Of a stretch of DNA of 64,000 nt, positions 10,301 to 18,836 are shown in pieces. Source of the stretch: Saccharospirillum alexandrii (lineage in GTDB: Bacteria; Pseudomonadota; Gammaproteobacteria; Pseudomonadales; Natronospirillaceae). Location of the stretch: assembly GCF_004000275.1 (NCBI RefSeq), contig NZ_RCIP01000005.1, forward strand, positions 186,440 through 250,439. Direction: 5' to 3'. Below the pieces are notes generated by a model. It was not told the origin of the DNA. It saw only the letters and a program-made list of their open reading frames with translations, and did not search any database. Position numbers and translations under genes: made by a program. The first letter of the stretch is position 1; every line of letters starts with the position of its first letter.

Positions 10301-10363
10301 CCATTGGCCGCGGCTGATATGACCGAATGGCTGGACGACTATCACCGCTCGCTGGAGTGGTGA
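7310..10363 (+). CDS. PAS/GAF-GGDEF-EAL c-di-GMP turnover protein
   Basis: Multidomain protein of 1017 residues. Order: N-terminal PAS (PAS-3 type, about 40-150, with YIWVEERT), a GAF-like region (about 165-310), a second PAS (about 315-440), a second GAF (about 455-590), GGDEF (about 595-755) and EAL (about 765-1010). The GGDEF active site is intact (ARLGGDEFAVLL). The EAL domain keeps EGLVRW, NLSARVL, ELTES, DDFGTGYSSL, the KIDKSF lysine and GEGVEN, so both diguanylate cyclase and phosphodiesterase activity look possible. No transmembrane helix is seen, so it is probably a cytosolic sensor. It is transcribed alone between the gts terminator and convergent argH. Confidence 0.92.
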   Translation: MPLKGKNAHSRVGNDSARRLADPSTWLKHAPLVLYEAESRGEQKDLWALNYVCESIEQLTGYPPDDFLGENPRRYLYQMIHPSDRRRVGAEYDRCRAMLSPIFMTYRIKHREQGYIWVEERTNFIRQDSEHIVCLGSLVDTHAPVRIEKQNARLDKVLARLNADVAVATGQDFIEHLCRRLALLLECRQVSLFQVNDDQHLDCLVSILDGLMQPSYSMRLTDSLLAPLASQSHLVKSLTAADRQHWPTLDTMVHLEAFRLDNRRGRWVGILAIDHDEPLVVDSALFRVLELYTERAVTEIERLGLEGRLQESEARYRAFFETAVQASMVVDLQGRVININRAAASLFGVRDEPDVLQLPSILPDHQPEGYESWPAFLAFIEQASDAKARQSQWQLQTLGGSVRTMVVHSFRVSGNLTEGVMLSFDDISDRLSAEVSLREQHQLMNRRQQRLRGLVDVATRLERQSSVRDFLVSSCTALTQKVGLSQVACYQPDSEFWYASSLKPEQRTHFQEHSEPLQQALATRHISWGSDTSQWFYVPLVVDNQAVAGLAILGDDLILNDLDFLSMLAQTLNLSFDNLMQRKNLRSQAMHDSLTGLGNRSQLHQWISQTLGQQPDQSASLLLFDLNRFKEINDTLGHHFGDRLLCEIGPRIQRMLEWRTSHNIARLGGDEFAVLLPDVSQQEALAVAERMALCLREPYQIDAMQLQVEASIGLTHYPDQGQDGHELLRCADVAMYAAKANNESVVVFDAHLDAHTPQRIAVLSELEVAIGEGQLWVAYQPIISAATGGVAGFEGLVRWQHPELGALSPAEFIPLAEMGQGIRLITRFVLEQCMAQIVHWRRHHPDRYVAVNLSARVLLDQALPGQIEQLLAKYKLPGSALVLELTESTLLSDPVRAITIINQLAGLGVGVEVDDFGTGYSSLAYLKSLPIQALKIDKSFIDDLLVDSQDRVIVESTITMAHNLGLKTVGEGVENEATFHELVRLGIDSLQGYYFARPLAAADMTEWLDDYHRSLEW

Positions 10364-10379
10364 TCGTCGTCCTTCGTTA

Positions 10380-11783
10380 TTATCGGCTGGCCAGCAGAAC
10401 ACCGGCCCGTGCGGCCGCTGCTCGAACCTGATTGGGTGCGGTGCCACCCAGGTGATCGCGAGCTGCAACCGAGCCTTCCAGCGTCAGCACATCGAACACG
10501 TCGGCGGTGATGGTGTCGCTGAACGGGGTCAGCTCATCGAGCGTCATTTCACTCAGGTCTTTGCCCTGGGCCAGGCCGTAGGCCACGCTCTTGCCAACCA
10601 CCTCGTGCGCATCGCGAAACGCCATGCCTTTCTTCACCAGATAATCCGCCAGGTCTGTCGCCGTACTGTACCCACGCAGCGCCGCTGCTTTCATGACCGC
10701 GGGCTTGGCCTCAATGTAAGGCACCATGTCGGCGAAGGCACGCAGACTGCCCGCCAGGGTATCGATGGTGTCGAACAGCGGCTCCTTGTCTTCCTGGTTG
10801 TCTTTGTTGTAGGCCAGCGGCTGGCTTTTCATCAGCGTCAGCAGACTCATCAGGTGGCCATACACCCGGCCGGTCTTACCACGCACCAGTTCCGGTACAT
10901 CGGGGTTCTTCTTCTGCGGCATGATGCTGGAACCTGTGCAGAAGCGGTCTGGCAGGTTGATGAAATCGAACTGGGCCGAGGCCCACAACACCAGCTCTTC
11001 CGACATGCGCGACAGGTGCATCATCGTCAGCGACGCCCAATGGGTGAATTCGATGGCAAAGTCACGGTCCGAGACCGAATCGAGCGAGTTCTCGGAAGCG
11101 CGGTCGAAGCCCAGCAACTCGGCAGTACGCTCACGGTTAATCGGAAAGGTGGTACCCGCCAGCGCTGCGGCACCGAGCGGCAGTATGTTTACCCGTTTGC
11201 GGCAATCCTGCAGGCGCTCGAAATCCCGTTGCAGCATTTCATTCCAGGCCAGCAGGTGATGACCAAAGGTGACCGGCTGAGCCGTTTGCAAGTGGGTAAA
11301 GCCGGGCATGATGGTATCGGCCTCGTTCGTGGCCAGGGTGACCAGGCCGCGCTGCAACCGGGTCAGTTCGGTGCTCAGGCCGTCGATGGCTTCGCGCAGG
11401 TACAGCCGAATATCGGTGGCGACCTGGTCATTCCGGCTGCGACCGGTGTGCAGCTTTTTGCCAACCGGCCCAATCTTGGCGGTCAGGGCCGATTCGACGT
11501 TCATGTGCACGTCTTCAAGCGTCACCGACCAGACCTGCTGACCGGATTCGATGTCGGCCTGGACGGCCTTAAGGCCATTCACGATCTGTTCACATTCGTC
11601 AGCAGTCAGCACTCCGACTTCAGACAGCATGGTCGCATGGGCAACGGAACCCTGAATGTCATGTCGGTACAGACGCTGATCGAATTGAATGGAGGCGGTA
11701 AATTCGGCCACAAACGCATCGGTTGCTTCGGCAAAACGGCCACCCCAGGCGGCATTGGTGCTTTGAGCGTGGTCATCAGACAT
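10380..11783 (-). CDS. argH: Argininosuccinate lyase
   Basis: Last enzyme of arginine synthesis: argininosuccinate to arginine plus fumarate; cytosolic homotetramer. 467 residues, the normal family length. The fumarase/aspartase-superfamily signature [12 protein letters not shown] is present, with N-terminal [19 protein letters not shown] and [10 protein letters not shown]. The reading frame is open upstream to 11969, but the conserved start (MSDDHAQS, then WGGRF) is the ATG at 11783, and the upstream part is not ArgH-like. It is divergent from the AlgZ/AlgR-like genes, the same arrangement as in Pseudomonas. Confidence 0.95.
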   Translation of the reverse strand: MSDDHAQSTNAAWGGRFAEATDAFVAEFTASIQFDQRLYRHDIQGSVAHATMLSEVGVLTADECEQIVNGLKAVQADIESGQQVWSVTLEDVHMNVESALTAKIGPVGKKLHTGRSRNDQVATDIRLYLREAIDGLSTELTRLQRGLVTLATNEADTIMPGFTHLQTAQPVTFGHHLLAWNEMLQRDFERLQDCRKRVNILPLGAAALAGTTFPINRERTAELLGFDRASENSLDSVSDRDFAIEFTHWASLTMMHLSRMSEELVLWASAQFDFINLPDRFCTGSSIMPQKKNPDVPELVRGKTGRVYGHLMSLLTLMKSQPLAYNKDNQEDKEPLFDTIDTLAGSLRAFADMVPYIEAKPAVMKAAALRGYSTATDLADYLVKKGMAFRDAHEVVGKSVAYGLAQGKDLSEMTLDELTPFSDTITADVFDVLTLEGSVAARDHLGGTAPNQVRAAAARAGVLLASR

Positions 11784-11943
11784 GATTACAGGGTTCCTTG
11801 GGCACAGTGAAGGGGCATTATATCGGCTTGACCGGCGTTGGCTATGGGTATTGGGGTCCGGTCGCTTGATCCCCGGACAAGCACGGGGGACACTGAGCCC
11901 TTGTCTCACGCAGATTAACAGGCAGGTCGCGTTCTTGAAGCCA

Positions 11944-13050
11944 GTGAAAAACCCCTCTCTCAACGCCAATCAGCCCTCTCTGGTGCTGCCCGATTTGTGC
12001 ACCGCCACCTCGGTTTTTTTTCTGGTGCTGGTATCGGAGTTGCTGGTGCTGGTGTGGGTGCTGCTGCAGTCGGGCATCGACTGGATTCAACTGGGTGCCA
12101 TGAGCCTGACCGTGCAGTGGATCGTATTGCCTTCGGCGGCCCTGTTGTGCCGGTTGCGCCGCTGGCTGGCCCGCAGCCCGCTGTGGCTGGGCTGGCTGGT
12201 CGCGTTCTCGACAGTGTCGGGGGTCGGTTTTGTGGTCAGCGTGGTTGGCAGTGTGGTGGTGTTTGGGGGCTGGGCTGCAATAGACCCGGTGATGGTACTG
12301 CGCCACACCGCAGCGACGGCCATTATTGCGGCCTTGTTGCTGCGCTATTTTCAACTGCAACAGGCGGTGGTGGATCGCTCCCGGGCGGAGCTTTCGGCAC
12401 GCATTGAAGCGTTGCAAAACCGCATTCGGCCGCATTTTTTGTTTAATAGTCTGAACACCATTGCGGAATTGATTGCGACCCGCCCCGAGGCGGCCGAACA
12501 AGCGATCGAAGATTTGTCCGGGCTGTTTCGGGCCAGCCTGAAAGAAGCGACCACGTTCTGGAGCCTCAGCGACGAGCTGGCGCTGGTCGATGGTTATCTT
12601 TCTCTGGAGCAATGGCGCCTGGGTGACCGCTTGACCGTGGTATGGCAGACGCCGCGGCCGACGGCGCGGTGGTCGGTTCCGGTGCTGATCCTGCAGCCAC
12701 TGATTGAGAACGCCATTGTGCACGGCATAGCCCCGAGCGTTAACGGTGGGCAGTTACTGATTCGCTGCCGGGAGAAAAACCGCCAACTGATTATTGAGAT
12801 TGAGAACCCGCTGGTCAGGTCGCCGGCGGCGCCGGAACCCACCGCTGAACAGGGGGCGGAGCGACGCCGAACCCCCCGGGGAAATCAGGTTGCGCTGGAA
12901 AACATTCGCCATCGTCTGGCAACCTTATATGGGGATGCCGCCAAACTCTATGCGGCGGCCGATGAGCGAACCTATCGGGTTCGTTTAACCTTGCCCGCCA
13001 CCTTGCTGGTGCGCGGGAACACGCACCGTAACAACAGGAGCAACCCTTGA
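11944..13050 (+). CDS. algZ: LytS/AlgZ-type sensor histidine kinase
   Basis: Sensor kinase of the LytS/YehU/AlgZ(FimS) family, 368 residues from a GTG start at 11944. The frame is open further upstream, but LPDLC after VKNPSL matches the AlgZ N-terminus. Four transmembrane segments (about 20-125) are followed by the histidine-kinase box [17 protein letters not shown] and an ATPase domain with [10 protein letters not shown]. Partner of the LytTR regulator encoded next, whose start overlaps this gene's stop. In Pseudomonas FimS/AlgR controls twitching, alginate and virulence genes; the role here is inferred from homology and the conserved argH neighbour. Confidence 0.85.
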   Translation: MKNPSLNANQPSLVLPDLCTATSVFFLVLVSELLVLVWVLLQSGIDWIQLGAMSLTVQWIVLPSAALLCRLRRWLARSPLWLGWLVAFSTVSGVGFVVSVVGSVVVFGGWAAIDPVMVLRHTAATAIIAALLLRYFQLQQAVVDRSRAELSARIEALQNRIRPHFLFNSLNTIAELIATRPEAAEQAIEDLSGLFRASLKEATTFWSLSDELALVDGYLSLEQWRLGDRLTVVWQTPRPTARWSVPVLILQPLIENAIVHGIAPSVNGGQLLIRCREKNRQLIIEIENPLVRSPAAPEPTAEQGAERRRTPRGNQVALENIRHRLATLYGDAAKLYAAADERTYRVRLTLPATLLVRGNTHRNNRSNP

Positions 13051-13787
13051 AAGTCATGGTCGTAGACGATGAGCCACTGGCCCGGGAGCGCCTGCTCAGA
13101 CTATTGCAGTCGGAAGACAGCGTGACGCAGTGCGTCACCGCCGCCAATGGTCAGGAGGCCTTGCGCCGGCAAATGGATGACCCGGCCGATCTGGTGCTGC
13201 TCGACATTCGCATGCCCGGACTCAGTGGGCTGGAGTTGGCGGCTGAATGGTCGCAGCAGCCGAACCCGCCGGCCATCGTCTTCTGTACCGCTTACGATGA
13301 TTACGCCCTGGAAGCGTTTCAGGTTCAGGCCGTCTCCTATTTGATGAAGCCGGTAAAGTCGGCCGACCTGCATCAGGTGCTGGCCCAGGCCAGCCAATTG
13401 AACCGGGCACAACTGACCGCTCTGAGCGGAGCGGATATCGGCCCGGTGATCGCGTTGCAAACCGGTCGCGGTAAAGAGCGCATCCCGCTGAACGATGTGT
13501 TTTGTTTCCGCGCCGACCAGAAATACGTTGTCGCCCAGTGCCGACAAGGCGAGCGGCTATGCGATTACAGCCTGAAACAGCTTGAAGAACGCTTTCCCGA
13601 ACACCTGGTGCGGGTGCATCGGACCACCCTGGTTCCCAAAAGCCGGCTGGAAAAGCTGTCGCGGGATGCCCAGGGCGGTATTTGGCTGAATGTACGCGGG
13701 TTGGACGAACCGGTTACCGTCAGCCGACGTTTTGCTCGTGAATTACGACCGCTGTTCAATGATTCAACGGACTGGTCGGATTCATAG
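13047..13787 (+). CDS. algR: LytTR-family response regulator (AlgR-like)
   Basis: Response regulator of 246 residues. The receiver domain (1-120) has acidic pocket VVDDEP, phospho-acceptor Asp53 in LVLLDIRMPG, Thr in FCTAYDDY and Lys in YLMKPVKS. A LytTR DNA-binding domain covers about 140-240 (DVFCFRADQKYV, VRVHRTTLV). The start is TTG at 13047, supported by AGGAG six bases upstream and the four-base overlap with the kinase gene. In Pseudomonas algR is followed by hemC; here the haem genes lie elsewhere (hemX-hemY at the window start), so the old neighbourhood has been rearranged. Confidence 0.88.
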   Translation: MKVMVVDDEPLARERLLRLLQSEDSVTQCVTAANGQEALRRQMDDPADLVLLDIRMPGLSGLELAAEWSQQPNPPAIVFCTAYDDYALEAFQVQAVSYLMKPVKSADLHQVLAQASQLNRAQLTALSGADIGPVIALQTGRGKERIPLNDVFCFRADQKYVVAQCRQGERLCDYSLKQLEERFPEHLVRVHRTTLVPKSRLEKLSRDAQGGIWLNVRGLDEPVTVSRRFARELRPLFNDSTDWSDS

Positions 13788-13958
13788 CGGACGAGGCTGA
13801 CCAAATAGGTAGCGTGTTGTGCGATTTTGTTTGCGAAACACCCAAATAGGTTTTATAAAAGAACGGTGTGTGATTTTGGGAGTCGTTGCCAATAGGCCTC
13901 ATTCCGTGATGCCTTAACGTCGGCAACGCCTGCCAATCCGTACGAAAAGGGGATCAAG

Positions 13959-14168
13959 GTGAGTGATAATAACAAGTCGGGCAAGTTGATGCCGGAACAG
14001 ACAGAGGCTGAACGTCAGTTGGCCGACCGGGAAGCGCTGCGGTCGCAAATGGCCAGTGAAGTGGAAGCCTTTTTGAAAGCAGGCGGTAAGGTCGAGCAAG
14101 TCGAGCGCGGGAAGCGAGCCGACCCGCCGCGCAAGCCCGAGAGCCAGTATGGCAGTCGCCCGATTTGA
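13959..14168 (+). CDS. SutA-like small RNA-polymerase-associated protein
   Basis: 69-residue protein, GTG start with AAAAGGGG upstream. An acidic and charged N-terminal half leads to VEAFLKAGGKVEQVE and the C-terminal RADPPRKPESQYGSRPI. That tail closely resembles the C-terminus of Pseudomonas SutA, a small protein that binds RNA polymerase and helps transcription in slow-growing cells. SutA is longer (about 105 residues), mainly in its acidic N-terminal tail, so this is a short version. It is monocistronic after algR. The family assignment rests on recalled sequence likeness. Confidence 0.6.
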   Translation: MSDNNKSGKLMPEQTEAERQLADREALRSQMASEVEAFLKAGGKVEQVERGKRADPPRKPESQYGSRPI

Positions 14169-14800
14169 CAGGGCTATTCCGGAATCGATAACCGGTTGAG
14201 CCTTGCCATCAGCGACCGATTGTATGAACAGACGCTGTGGTTGAGCGCATGTGGCTGTAAATCCTGGTCTGGAAGACTCATGCACCACTACGAGGGTGGA
14301 CAGCAATGTCTTTTCGGTGCTCCCACGGCGATACGATCGATACCAGTGAACACAGTGTTTCAAAAAAAACATCAATGAAATCGAATTACCAAAACTGCTC
14401 CAGACGCCAGGTAATCTTGTAACTTAACAACATTTGGCTGGCTGCGCCTGACAAAACCCTGCCTCGTCCTGACACCCGAAAACCGGGTTGATTGCCCGAT
14501 TATTGATCATTCTTTCCATCGAATCCTGCATCAATGCTCAATCAATGCGCACAAAGCCCCAGTTCGTGCGCTAGAGCGGCGCAATGGCTGAGGGCGACGA
14601 CGGGCATATCAAAAACTGACCGGATGGGTTGGATGTCGTTTTCTTTCAGTAGACTACGGCATCGCGTCGCTTGTCAGAAAATTATTGACGAAATATCGTT
14701 TCTTGCCAGTGCCGGTGGGCAGTACACTCCCTGCAACTATCAACACATATCAACTATAACGATCCGCTGGACAATCCCCCTATTAAGGAGATAACCGCTA
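14169..14800. other. Intergenic region upstream of pckA
   Basis: 632 bases without a gene I can support. Short open frames here lack ribosome sites and family features. The last 130 bases must contain the pckA promoter; a TTGACG box lies at about 14684, but I see no convincing -10 partner. A good ribosome-binding site (AAGGAG) precedes the pckA ATG. Confidence 0.4.
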
Positions 14801-16342
14801 ATGGCCGCTTTTTCCCCTCACGCTCACGTGGACTTGAGCACCCCGCTGTTGCTGGAGTTTGCTGTCCGCCGCGAAGAAGGTGAGTTTGCCAATAACGGGG
14901 CCTTTGTTGCCCGAACCGGTGAGCGCACCGGCCGCTCTCCGAAAGACCGCTTTATCGTCAAAGAAGCTGGCAGCCAGGATGACATCGAATGGGGGGCGGT
15001 CAACCGCGCCTTTGATTCAGCCCGATTTGATGCCCTATGGCAACGCGTCAGCGACCACCTGGCCGATCGTGAGCATTTCGTCGGTCATCTGGAAGTCGGT
15101 TCAGCCGCACAACACAGTGTGCCAATCAGAGTAACCACCGAACTGGCCTGGCATCAGGTGTTTGCCCGCAACCTCTTTATTGTGGCTGACGAGTGGAACG
15201 CACAGAATAAAGACAGCTGGCAGGTCTTGAACGTCCCCAGTTTTGTCTGCAATCCCGAGCGTGATGGCACGGCCAGCGACTCTGCCTGCATCATCAATTT
15301 CGAGCAGCGCAAGGTGCTGATTGCCGGGTTGTATTACGCCGGTGAAATGAAAAAAGCCATGTTCTCGGTGCAAAACTTTTTGTTGCCAGCTCAGGACGTG
15401 CTGCCAATGCATTGCTCGGCCAACGTCGGTGACGATGGCAAGACCACTCTGTTCTTTGGTTTGTCCGGCACCGGAAAGACCACGCTCAGCGCCGACCCGG
15501 AGCGCTTTCTGATCGGCGACGATGAACACGGCTGGGGCCCGGGAGTGGTGTTCAATATTGAAGGTGGCTGCTATGCCAAGTGCATCGACCTGACCGAGAA
15601 AAATGAACCGCTGATCTGGAAAGCGATTCGCTTCGGTACCATTCTGGAAAACGTGGTGCTCGACGATCAGCGCGCGCCGGATTACACCGACGACAGCCTG
15701 ACCCAGAACTCCCGCGCTGCCTACCCGCTGGAACACATTGAAAAACGCCAGTTGAGCAACCAGGGTGATGAACCCAATGCCGTGGTGTTCCTGACGTGTG
15801 ATTTGAATGGTGTATTGCCGCCCGTGTCCAAATTGAGCAAGGAAGCGGCTGCCTACCACTTCCTCAGTGGCTACACGGCGCTGGTCGGTTCAACCGAAAT
15901 GGGGGCAGGCAAGGGCATCAAGACCACCTTCTCCACTTGCTTTGGTGCGCCTTTCTTCCCACGCCCGGCCGGTGTTTACGCCGAGCTGCTGATGAAGCGG
16001 GTCGAGTCGGCCGGAACCGATGTCTACCTGGTCAACACAGGCTGGACCGGTGGCGCCTACGGCGAAGGCAAGCGGTTCAGCATTCCGGTCACCCGGGCGG
16101 TGATCACGGCGATCACCAATGGGGAACTGGCCAATGTTGAAACCCGACATATCGATGGCCTGAACCTCGATGTTCCTGTGGCTGTCCCCGGTGTGGATGA
16201 TGAACTGCTGGTTCCGCGAAATACCTGGGCTGACCCGGCCGCATACGATGCCAAGGCCGCTGCGCTGATTGAAGAGTTCAATCAGAACTTTGCAAAGTAT
16301 GACGTCTCAGACGCCATTAAAGCCGCAGGCCCCCAGGGCTGA
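14801..16342 (+). CDS. pckA: Phosphoenolpyruvate carboxykinase (ATP)
   Basis: Gluconeogenic enzyme: oxaloacetate plus ATP to phosphoenolpyruvate, CO2 and ADP. 513 residues, within the normal 510-540 range. Visible motifs: [12 protein letters not shown] near the N-terminus, the kinase-1a loop [11 protein letters not shown] (about residue 222), the metal-site GDDEHGW and [12 protein letters not shown], and the late [16 protein letters not shown] start with AAGGAG eight bases upstream. Monocistronic, with a hairpin terminator after it. Co-location with sugar transport and pentose oxidation genes fits central carbon control but does not show a shared operon. Confidence 0.97.
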   Translation: MAAFSPHAHVDLSTPLLLEFAVRREEGEFANNGAFVARTGERTGRSPKDRFIVKEAGSQDDIEWGAVNRAFDSARFDALWQRVSDHLADREHFVGHLEVGSAAQHSVPIRVTTELAWHQVFARNLFIVADEWNAQNKDSWQVLNVPSFVCNPERDGTASDSACIINFEQRKVLIAGLYYAGEMKKAMFSVQNFLLPAQDVLPMHCSANVGDDGKTTLFFGLSGTGKTTLSADPERFLIGDDEHGWGPGVVFNIEGGCYAKCIDLTEKNEPLIWKAIRFGTILENVVLDDQRAPDYTDDSLTQNSRAAYPLEHIEKRQLSNQGDEPNAVVFLTCDLNGVLPPVSKLSKEAAAYHFLSGYTALVGSTEMGAGKGIKTTFSTCFGAPFFPRPAGVYAELLMKRVESAGTDVYLVNTGWTGGAYGEGKRFSIPVTRAVITAITNGELANVETRHIDGLNLDVPVAVPGVDDELLVPRNTWADPAAYDAKAAALIEEFNQNFAKYDVSDAIKAAGPQG

Positions 16343-16364
16343 TTCCCCGCAGTATCCTTTCCCC

Positions 16365-16407
16365 TGAGACTCCCCGGGCCTGCAGAAGGCCGGGGTGTCT
16401 GTCTTTT
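16365..16407 (+). terminator. Probable terminator of pckA
   Basis: Stem with AGAC and CCCCGG on the left paired with CCGGGG and GTCT on the right, and an inner CCT/AGG pairing. A short T-rich stretch (GTCTTTTC) follows. It lies about 25 bases after the pckA stop. Confidence 0.65.
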
Positions 16408-16548
16408 CAGGCATCGCGCCAAACACCCTGATTGTAATCCGGGTTACATCGATTGTGTCTGAACGGTCTCGGTCGTGCGTATTACAGTAGACATCCACTG
16501 GAAAAATCCTGATTGTGGGCCGATACTGTAGGTCGTTGCTGTTTATGT

Positions 16549-16566
16549 GATATAATAGGATAAATG
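16549..16566 (+). promoter_or_regulatory. AT-rich site upstream of the GntR gene
   Basis: GATATAATAGGATAAATG lies 71 bases before the gntR start in GC-rich surroundings. It contains a perfect TATAAT -10 box (16551-16556). It also resembles the AT-rich palindromic sites in front of gguC (17551), the dehydratase gene (23977) and chvE (28144). It could be the gntR promoter with an autoregulatory operator. Confidence 0.45.
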
Positions 16567-16636
16567 TCTGGGCGTCGATGCCCGTTCACCGATGATAGTC
16601 CCGGTAACCGAGCTGGGCTAAAGAAGAGTTTAGTGC

Positions 16637-17356
16637 ATGGCCGTTCTAGAGCGAAATCTTAGTCTCTCCCAACGCATGACCCAGGAATTGGGCCGGTCGA
16701 TTGTGTGCGGTGAGTTTAACGCCAATGAAAGCTTGCCCAGCGAAGCGGTGCTGTGTGAAAGCTTTGGTGTCAGCCGCACAGCGGTGCGTGAAGCGGTAAA
16801 AATGCTGTCGGCCAAAGGCCTGATCTCCAGCCGCCAGCGTCAGGGTATTCGCATCCTGCCGGAAGAAGAATGGAATATTCTGGATTCCGATCTGTTGCGC
16901 TGGTCGCTTGAAAGTAACCCTTCGATGCGTGTGCTGAAAGAATTCCTGCAAATGCGCATCGCCATCGAACCAGCCGCTGCAGCGCTGGCGGCCCAAAACG
17001 CTCGTCCGGAGCGGCTCGCGACGATCCGTGAAGCGCTGGAGCGGATGGACCAGGCTAAATCCGGCGGCCCGGAGCAGGCACTCGAAGCCGATATCGATTT
17101 TCACATCAGCATTCTCTATGCCAGCGAAAACCGGTTTTTCATTCGCATGCGTGACTTCACCCGCACGGCACTGAACGTCAGCATCCGCCATACCAACGTG
17201 ATCAAAAGCAACCCGGGCGGCGTGGTGCATGATCACTCACTGGTTTACGACGCCATAGCAGAGGGCGATGCAGAGCTGGCCAAGCAACGCATGTTTCTGC
17301 TGATCGACGAAGCCCTCACCTTTATTGAGCAAGAGCTGGAGAAGTCGGTTAACTGA
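16637..17356 (+). CDS. GntR/FadR-family (FCD) transcriptional regulator
   Basis: Regulator of 239 residues. An N-terminal winged-helix GntR domain (about 8-75: LPSEAVLCESFGVSRTAVREAVKML) is followed by an FCD ligand domain (about 95-225) with metal-site acidic and histidine residues in DIDFHISIL and VVHDHSLVYDAI. FCD regulators typically bind sugar acids or other carboxylates and repress catabolic operons. It stands just before the GguC gene and opposite the large sugar-oxidation operon, so it is the likely local repressor. AT-rich palindromic sites ahead of each transcript of the island are candidate operators. Confidence 0.88.
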   Translation: MAVLERNLSLSQRMTQELGRSIVCGEFNANESLPSEAVLCESFGVSRTAVREAVKMLSAKGLISSRQRQGIRILPEEEWNILDSDLLRWSLESNPSMRVLKEFLQMRIAIEPAAAALAAQNARPERLATIREALERMDQAKSGGPEQALEADIDFHISILYASENRFFIRMRDFTRTALNVSIRHTNVIKSNPGGVVHDHSLVYDAIAEGDAELAKQRMFLLIDEALTFIEQELEKSVN

Positions 17357-17512
17357 TCTCAGTGACAACTGGCTATCTTCAGCTAATTCTTTTGCCGATT
17401 TTATTCCGTTAATTTCGCCTCACGCATGGCCAGCGCGCGCCCTTCTCCTGCAGTCGTCTCATTTCCAGGTGTCTTTTACCAAAGCGTCCCGACTGGCGCT
17501 CAGACGGGGTTG

Positions 17513-17541
17513 TTGACAGCAACTATCAGACACTCTATCGT
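17513..17541 (+). promoter_or_regulatory. Predicted sigma70 promoter of gguC
   Basis: TTGACA (17513-17518) is separated by 17 bases from TATCGT (17536-17541), a perfect -35 and a 4/6 -10. The predicted start of transcription at about 17548 lies at the edge of the palindrome at 17551-17562, the usual place for a repressor operator. Confidence 0.6.
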
Positions 17542-17550
17542 TTCATTATG

Positions 17551-17562
17551 GTATTATAATAC
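17551..17562. promoter_or_regulatory. Palindromic operator candidate GTATTATAATAC
   Basis: Perfect 12-base palindrome immediately downstream of the predicted gguC promoter. Related AT-rich sequences precede the other transcripts of the pentose island. Candidate binding site for the adjacent FCD-type GntR regulator; this is inference from position and recurrence. Confidence 0.55.
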
Positions 17563-17635
17563 AAATAAAAGTTGAATCCTTCGTTCTGCTGCGACTGACA
17601 GAGCCCAGAGAATAAAATAAAAAAAGGTAACCAAG

Positions 17636-18631
17636 ATGAGACTGATCCAGTTTTTGACGTCCGAAAACAAGCCTGCCCTCGGTCGGGTATGTTCCAATTC
17701 TGAAGTTCAGGTAGTGGGTGCGGTGTCCACGCTTTATGAATTGGCGCAACGCGCCCTGGCTGAATCCACCCAATTGGTCGAGCTGGTTGAACAACTGGCC
17801 ACCGACGAACGTGTCGATTATGACCAGTTGGAGAGCGAACAACGGTTGCTTGCGCCCTTCGCCCATCCAGACCCCGCGCATTTGTTTGTCACAGGTACAG
17901 GCCTCACCCATCTGGGCAGCGCCGACACCCGCGCCAACATGCACGCCAAAACCAGCGGCAAGGCCGAGTCTGAACTGACGGACAGCATGAAAATGTTTCA
18001 GCAAGGCGTTCAGGGCGGCAAGCCGGAAGACGGAAAAGTCGGCGCCCAGCCCGAATGGTTCTACAAGGGTAACGGCAACATCGTTGCAGCACCGGGCAAG
18101 GCCCTTCAGTCTCCGGACTTCGGGCTTGATGCCGGCGAGGAACCGGAAATCGCCGGATGCTATATCAACGATGAGAAAGGCCAGCCATGGCGTATTGGCT
18201 TTGCCCTTGGCAACGAATTCTCCGATCACAAAACCGAACGCCAAAACTACTTGTTGCTGGCGCACTCCAAACTCAGACCCTGCTCCGTTGGCCCGGAAAT
18301 TCTGATCGGTGACTTGCCCGCTGAAGTGCGTGGGCAGTCACGCATCGTGCGTAACGGCGAAGTGATTTGGGAAAAGCCTTTCCTCAGTGGCGAAAGTAAC
18401 ATGAGCCACAGCCTTGCCAACCTGGAACACCACCACTTCAAATACAGCCTGTTTCGTCAGCCGGGTGATGCCCATGTGCATTTCTATGGCACGGCCACAT
18501 TAAGCTTTGCCGATGGCATTGAAACCCGTGAGGGCGACGTATTCGAAATATCGGCTGAAGGGTTTGGCCGGGCGCTGCGCAACCCCATCGCCATTGCCGA
18601 GCCGACTGGTGAGCCGGTGAAAGTACTGTAA
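17636..18631 (+). CDS. gguC: GguC/AraD1-family FAH-superfamily protein (putative 2-keto-3-deoxy-pentonate dehydratase)
   Basis: 331-residue protein of the fumarylacetoacetate-hydrolase superfamily, matching the GguC/AraD1 family in length and motifs (VTGTGLTHLGSADTRANMH, FYKGNG, GCYINDEKGQPWRIGFALGNEFSDH, GESNMSHSLANLEHHHFKY). FAH-type metal-dependent enzymes of this kind dehydrate 2-keto-3-deoxy-pentonates to 2-ketoglutarate semialdehyde. The surrounding genes supply all the other steps of that route, so this is the best candidate for the second dehydratase. It has its own promoter and operator-like palindrome and is convergent with the main operon. The exact substrate stereochemistry cannot be read from sequence. 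Confidence 0.82.
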   Translation: MRLIQFLTSENKPALGRVCSNSEVQVVGAVSTLYELAQRALAESTQLVELVEQLATDERVDYDQLESEQRLLAPFAHPDPAHLFVTGTGLTHLGSADTRANMHAKTSGKAESELTDSMKMFQQGVQGGKPEDGKVGAQPEWFYKGNGNIVAAPGKALQSPDFGLDAGEEPEIAGCYINDEKGQPWRIGFALGNEFSDHKTERQNYLLLAHSKLRPCSVGPEILIGDLPAEVRGQSRIVRNGEVIWEKPFLSGESNMSHSLANLEHHHFKYSLFRQPGDAHVHFYGTATLSFADGIETREGDVFEISAEGFGRALRNPIAIAEPTGEPVKVL

Positions 18632-18640
18632 GGCGGCCAT

Positions 18641-18665
18641 AAAAAAAGCCCCCGATTGCGGGGGC
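18641..18665 (-). terminator. Rho-independent terminator of the sugar-oxidation operon
   Basis: Read on the minus strand, a GC hairpin (GCCCCCG/CGGGGGC, 18648-18665) is followed by seven T residues (18641-18647). It is positioned to end the long minus-strand transcript after the lactonase gene and repeat copy A. Confidence 0.88.
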
Positions 18666-18689
18666 GAAGGTCGAGGTCTGGTGACAGTG

Positions 18690-18815
18690 GACCGCATCGG
18701 CTACCGGGTATGCCCTTGTGGGGTCGGCGTTAATCCATCCATGGAGCCTAGGCCGCAGCATCCTTGCTGCGGACTACCCCACAAGGGCACACCCGGCACC
18801 CGCTGCTAGTCTCGT
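18690..18815 (+). repeat. Long palindromic intergenic repeat, copy A
   Basis: Outer arms CCGGGTATGCCCTTGTGGGG (18704-18723) and CCCCACAAGGGCACACCCGG (18777-18796) pair with one mismatch. They enclose the family core (GTCGGCGTTAATCCATCCA, then TGGAGCCTAGG, then the hairpin CCGCAGCA/TGCTGCGG). It lies between the convergent gguC and lactonase genes. Confidence 0.85.
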
Positions 18816-18836
18816 TAGCGAACTCCGAACCTTGAG

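Noticed and set aside
10452-11810. A 452-residue open frame on the plus strand opposite argH
   Set aside because: It mirrors the argH coding region, lacks a family match or ribosome site, and its composition is that of a GC-rich antisense frame.
11842-12723. A 293-residue minus-strand frame inside the sensor kinase gene
   Set aside because: Low-complexity Gln/Arg/Pro-rich translation typical of a shadow frame.
14534-14794. 86-residue frame upstream of pckA
   Set aside because: No ribosome site, cysteine/serine-rich translation without family likeness; region is promoter DNA.
15101-15859. A 252-residue minus-strand frame inside pckA
   Set aside because: Antisense of a strongly conserved enzyme; no recognisable motif.
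18690-18815. Repeat copy A as a transcription terminator
   Set aside because: No T-run follows on either strand, and a separate classic terminator lies at 18641-18665.
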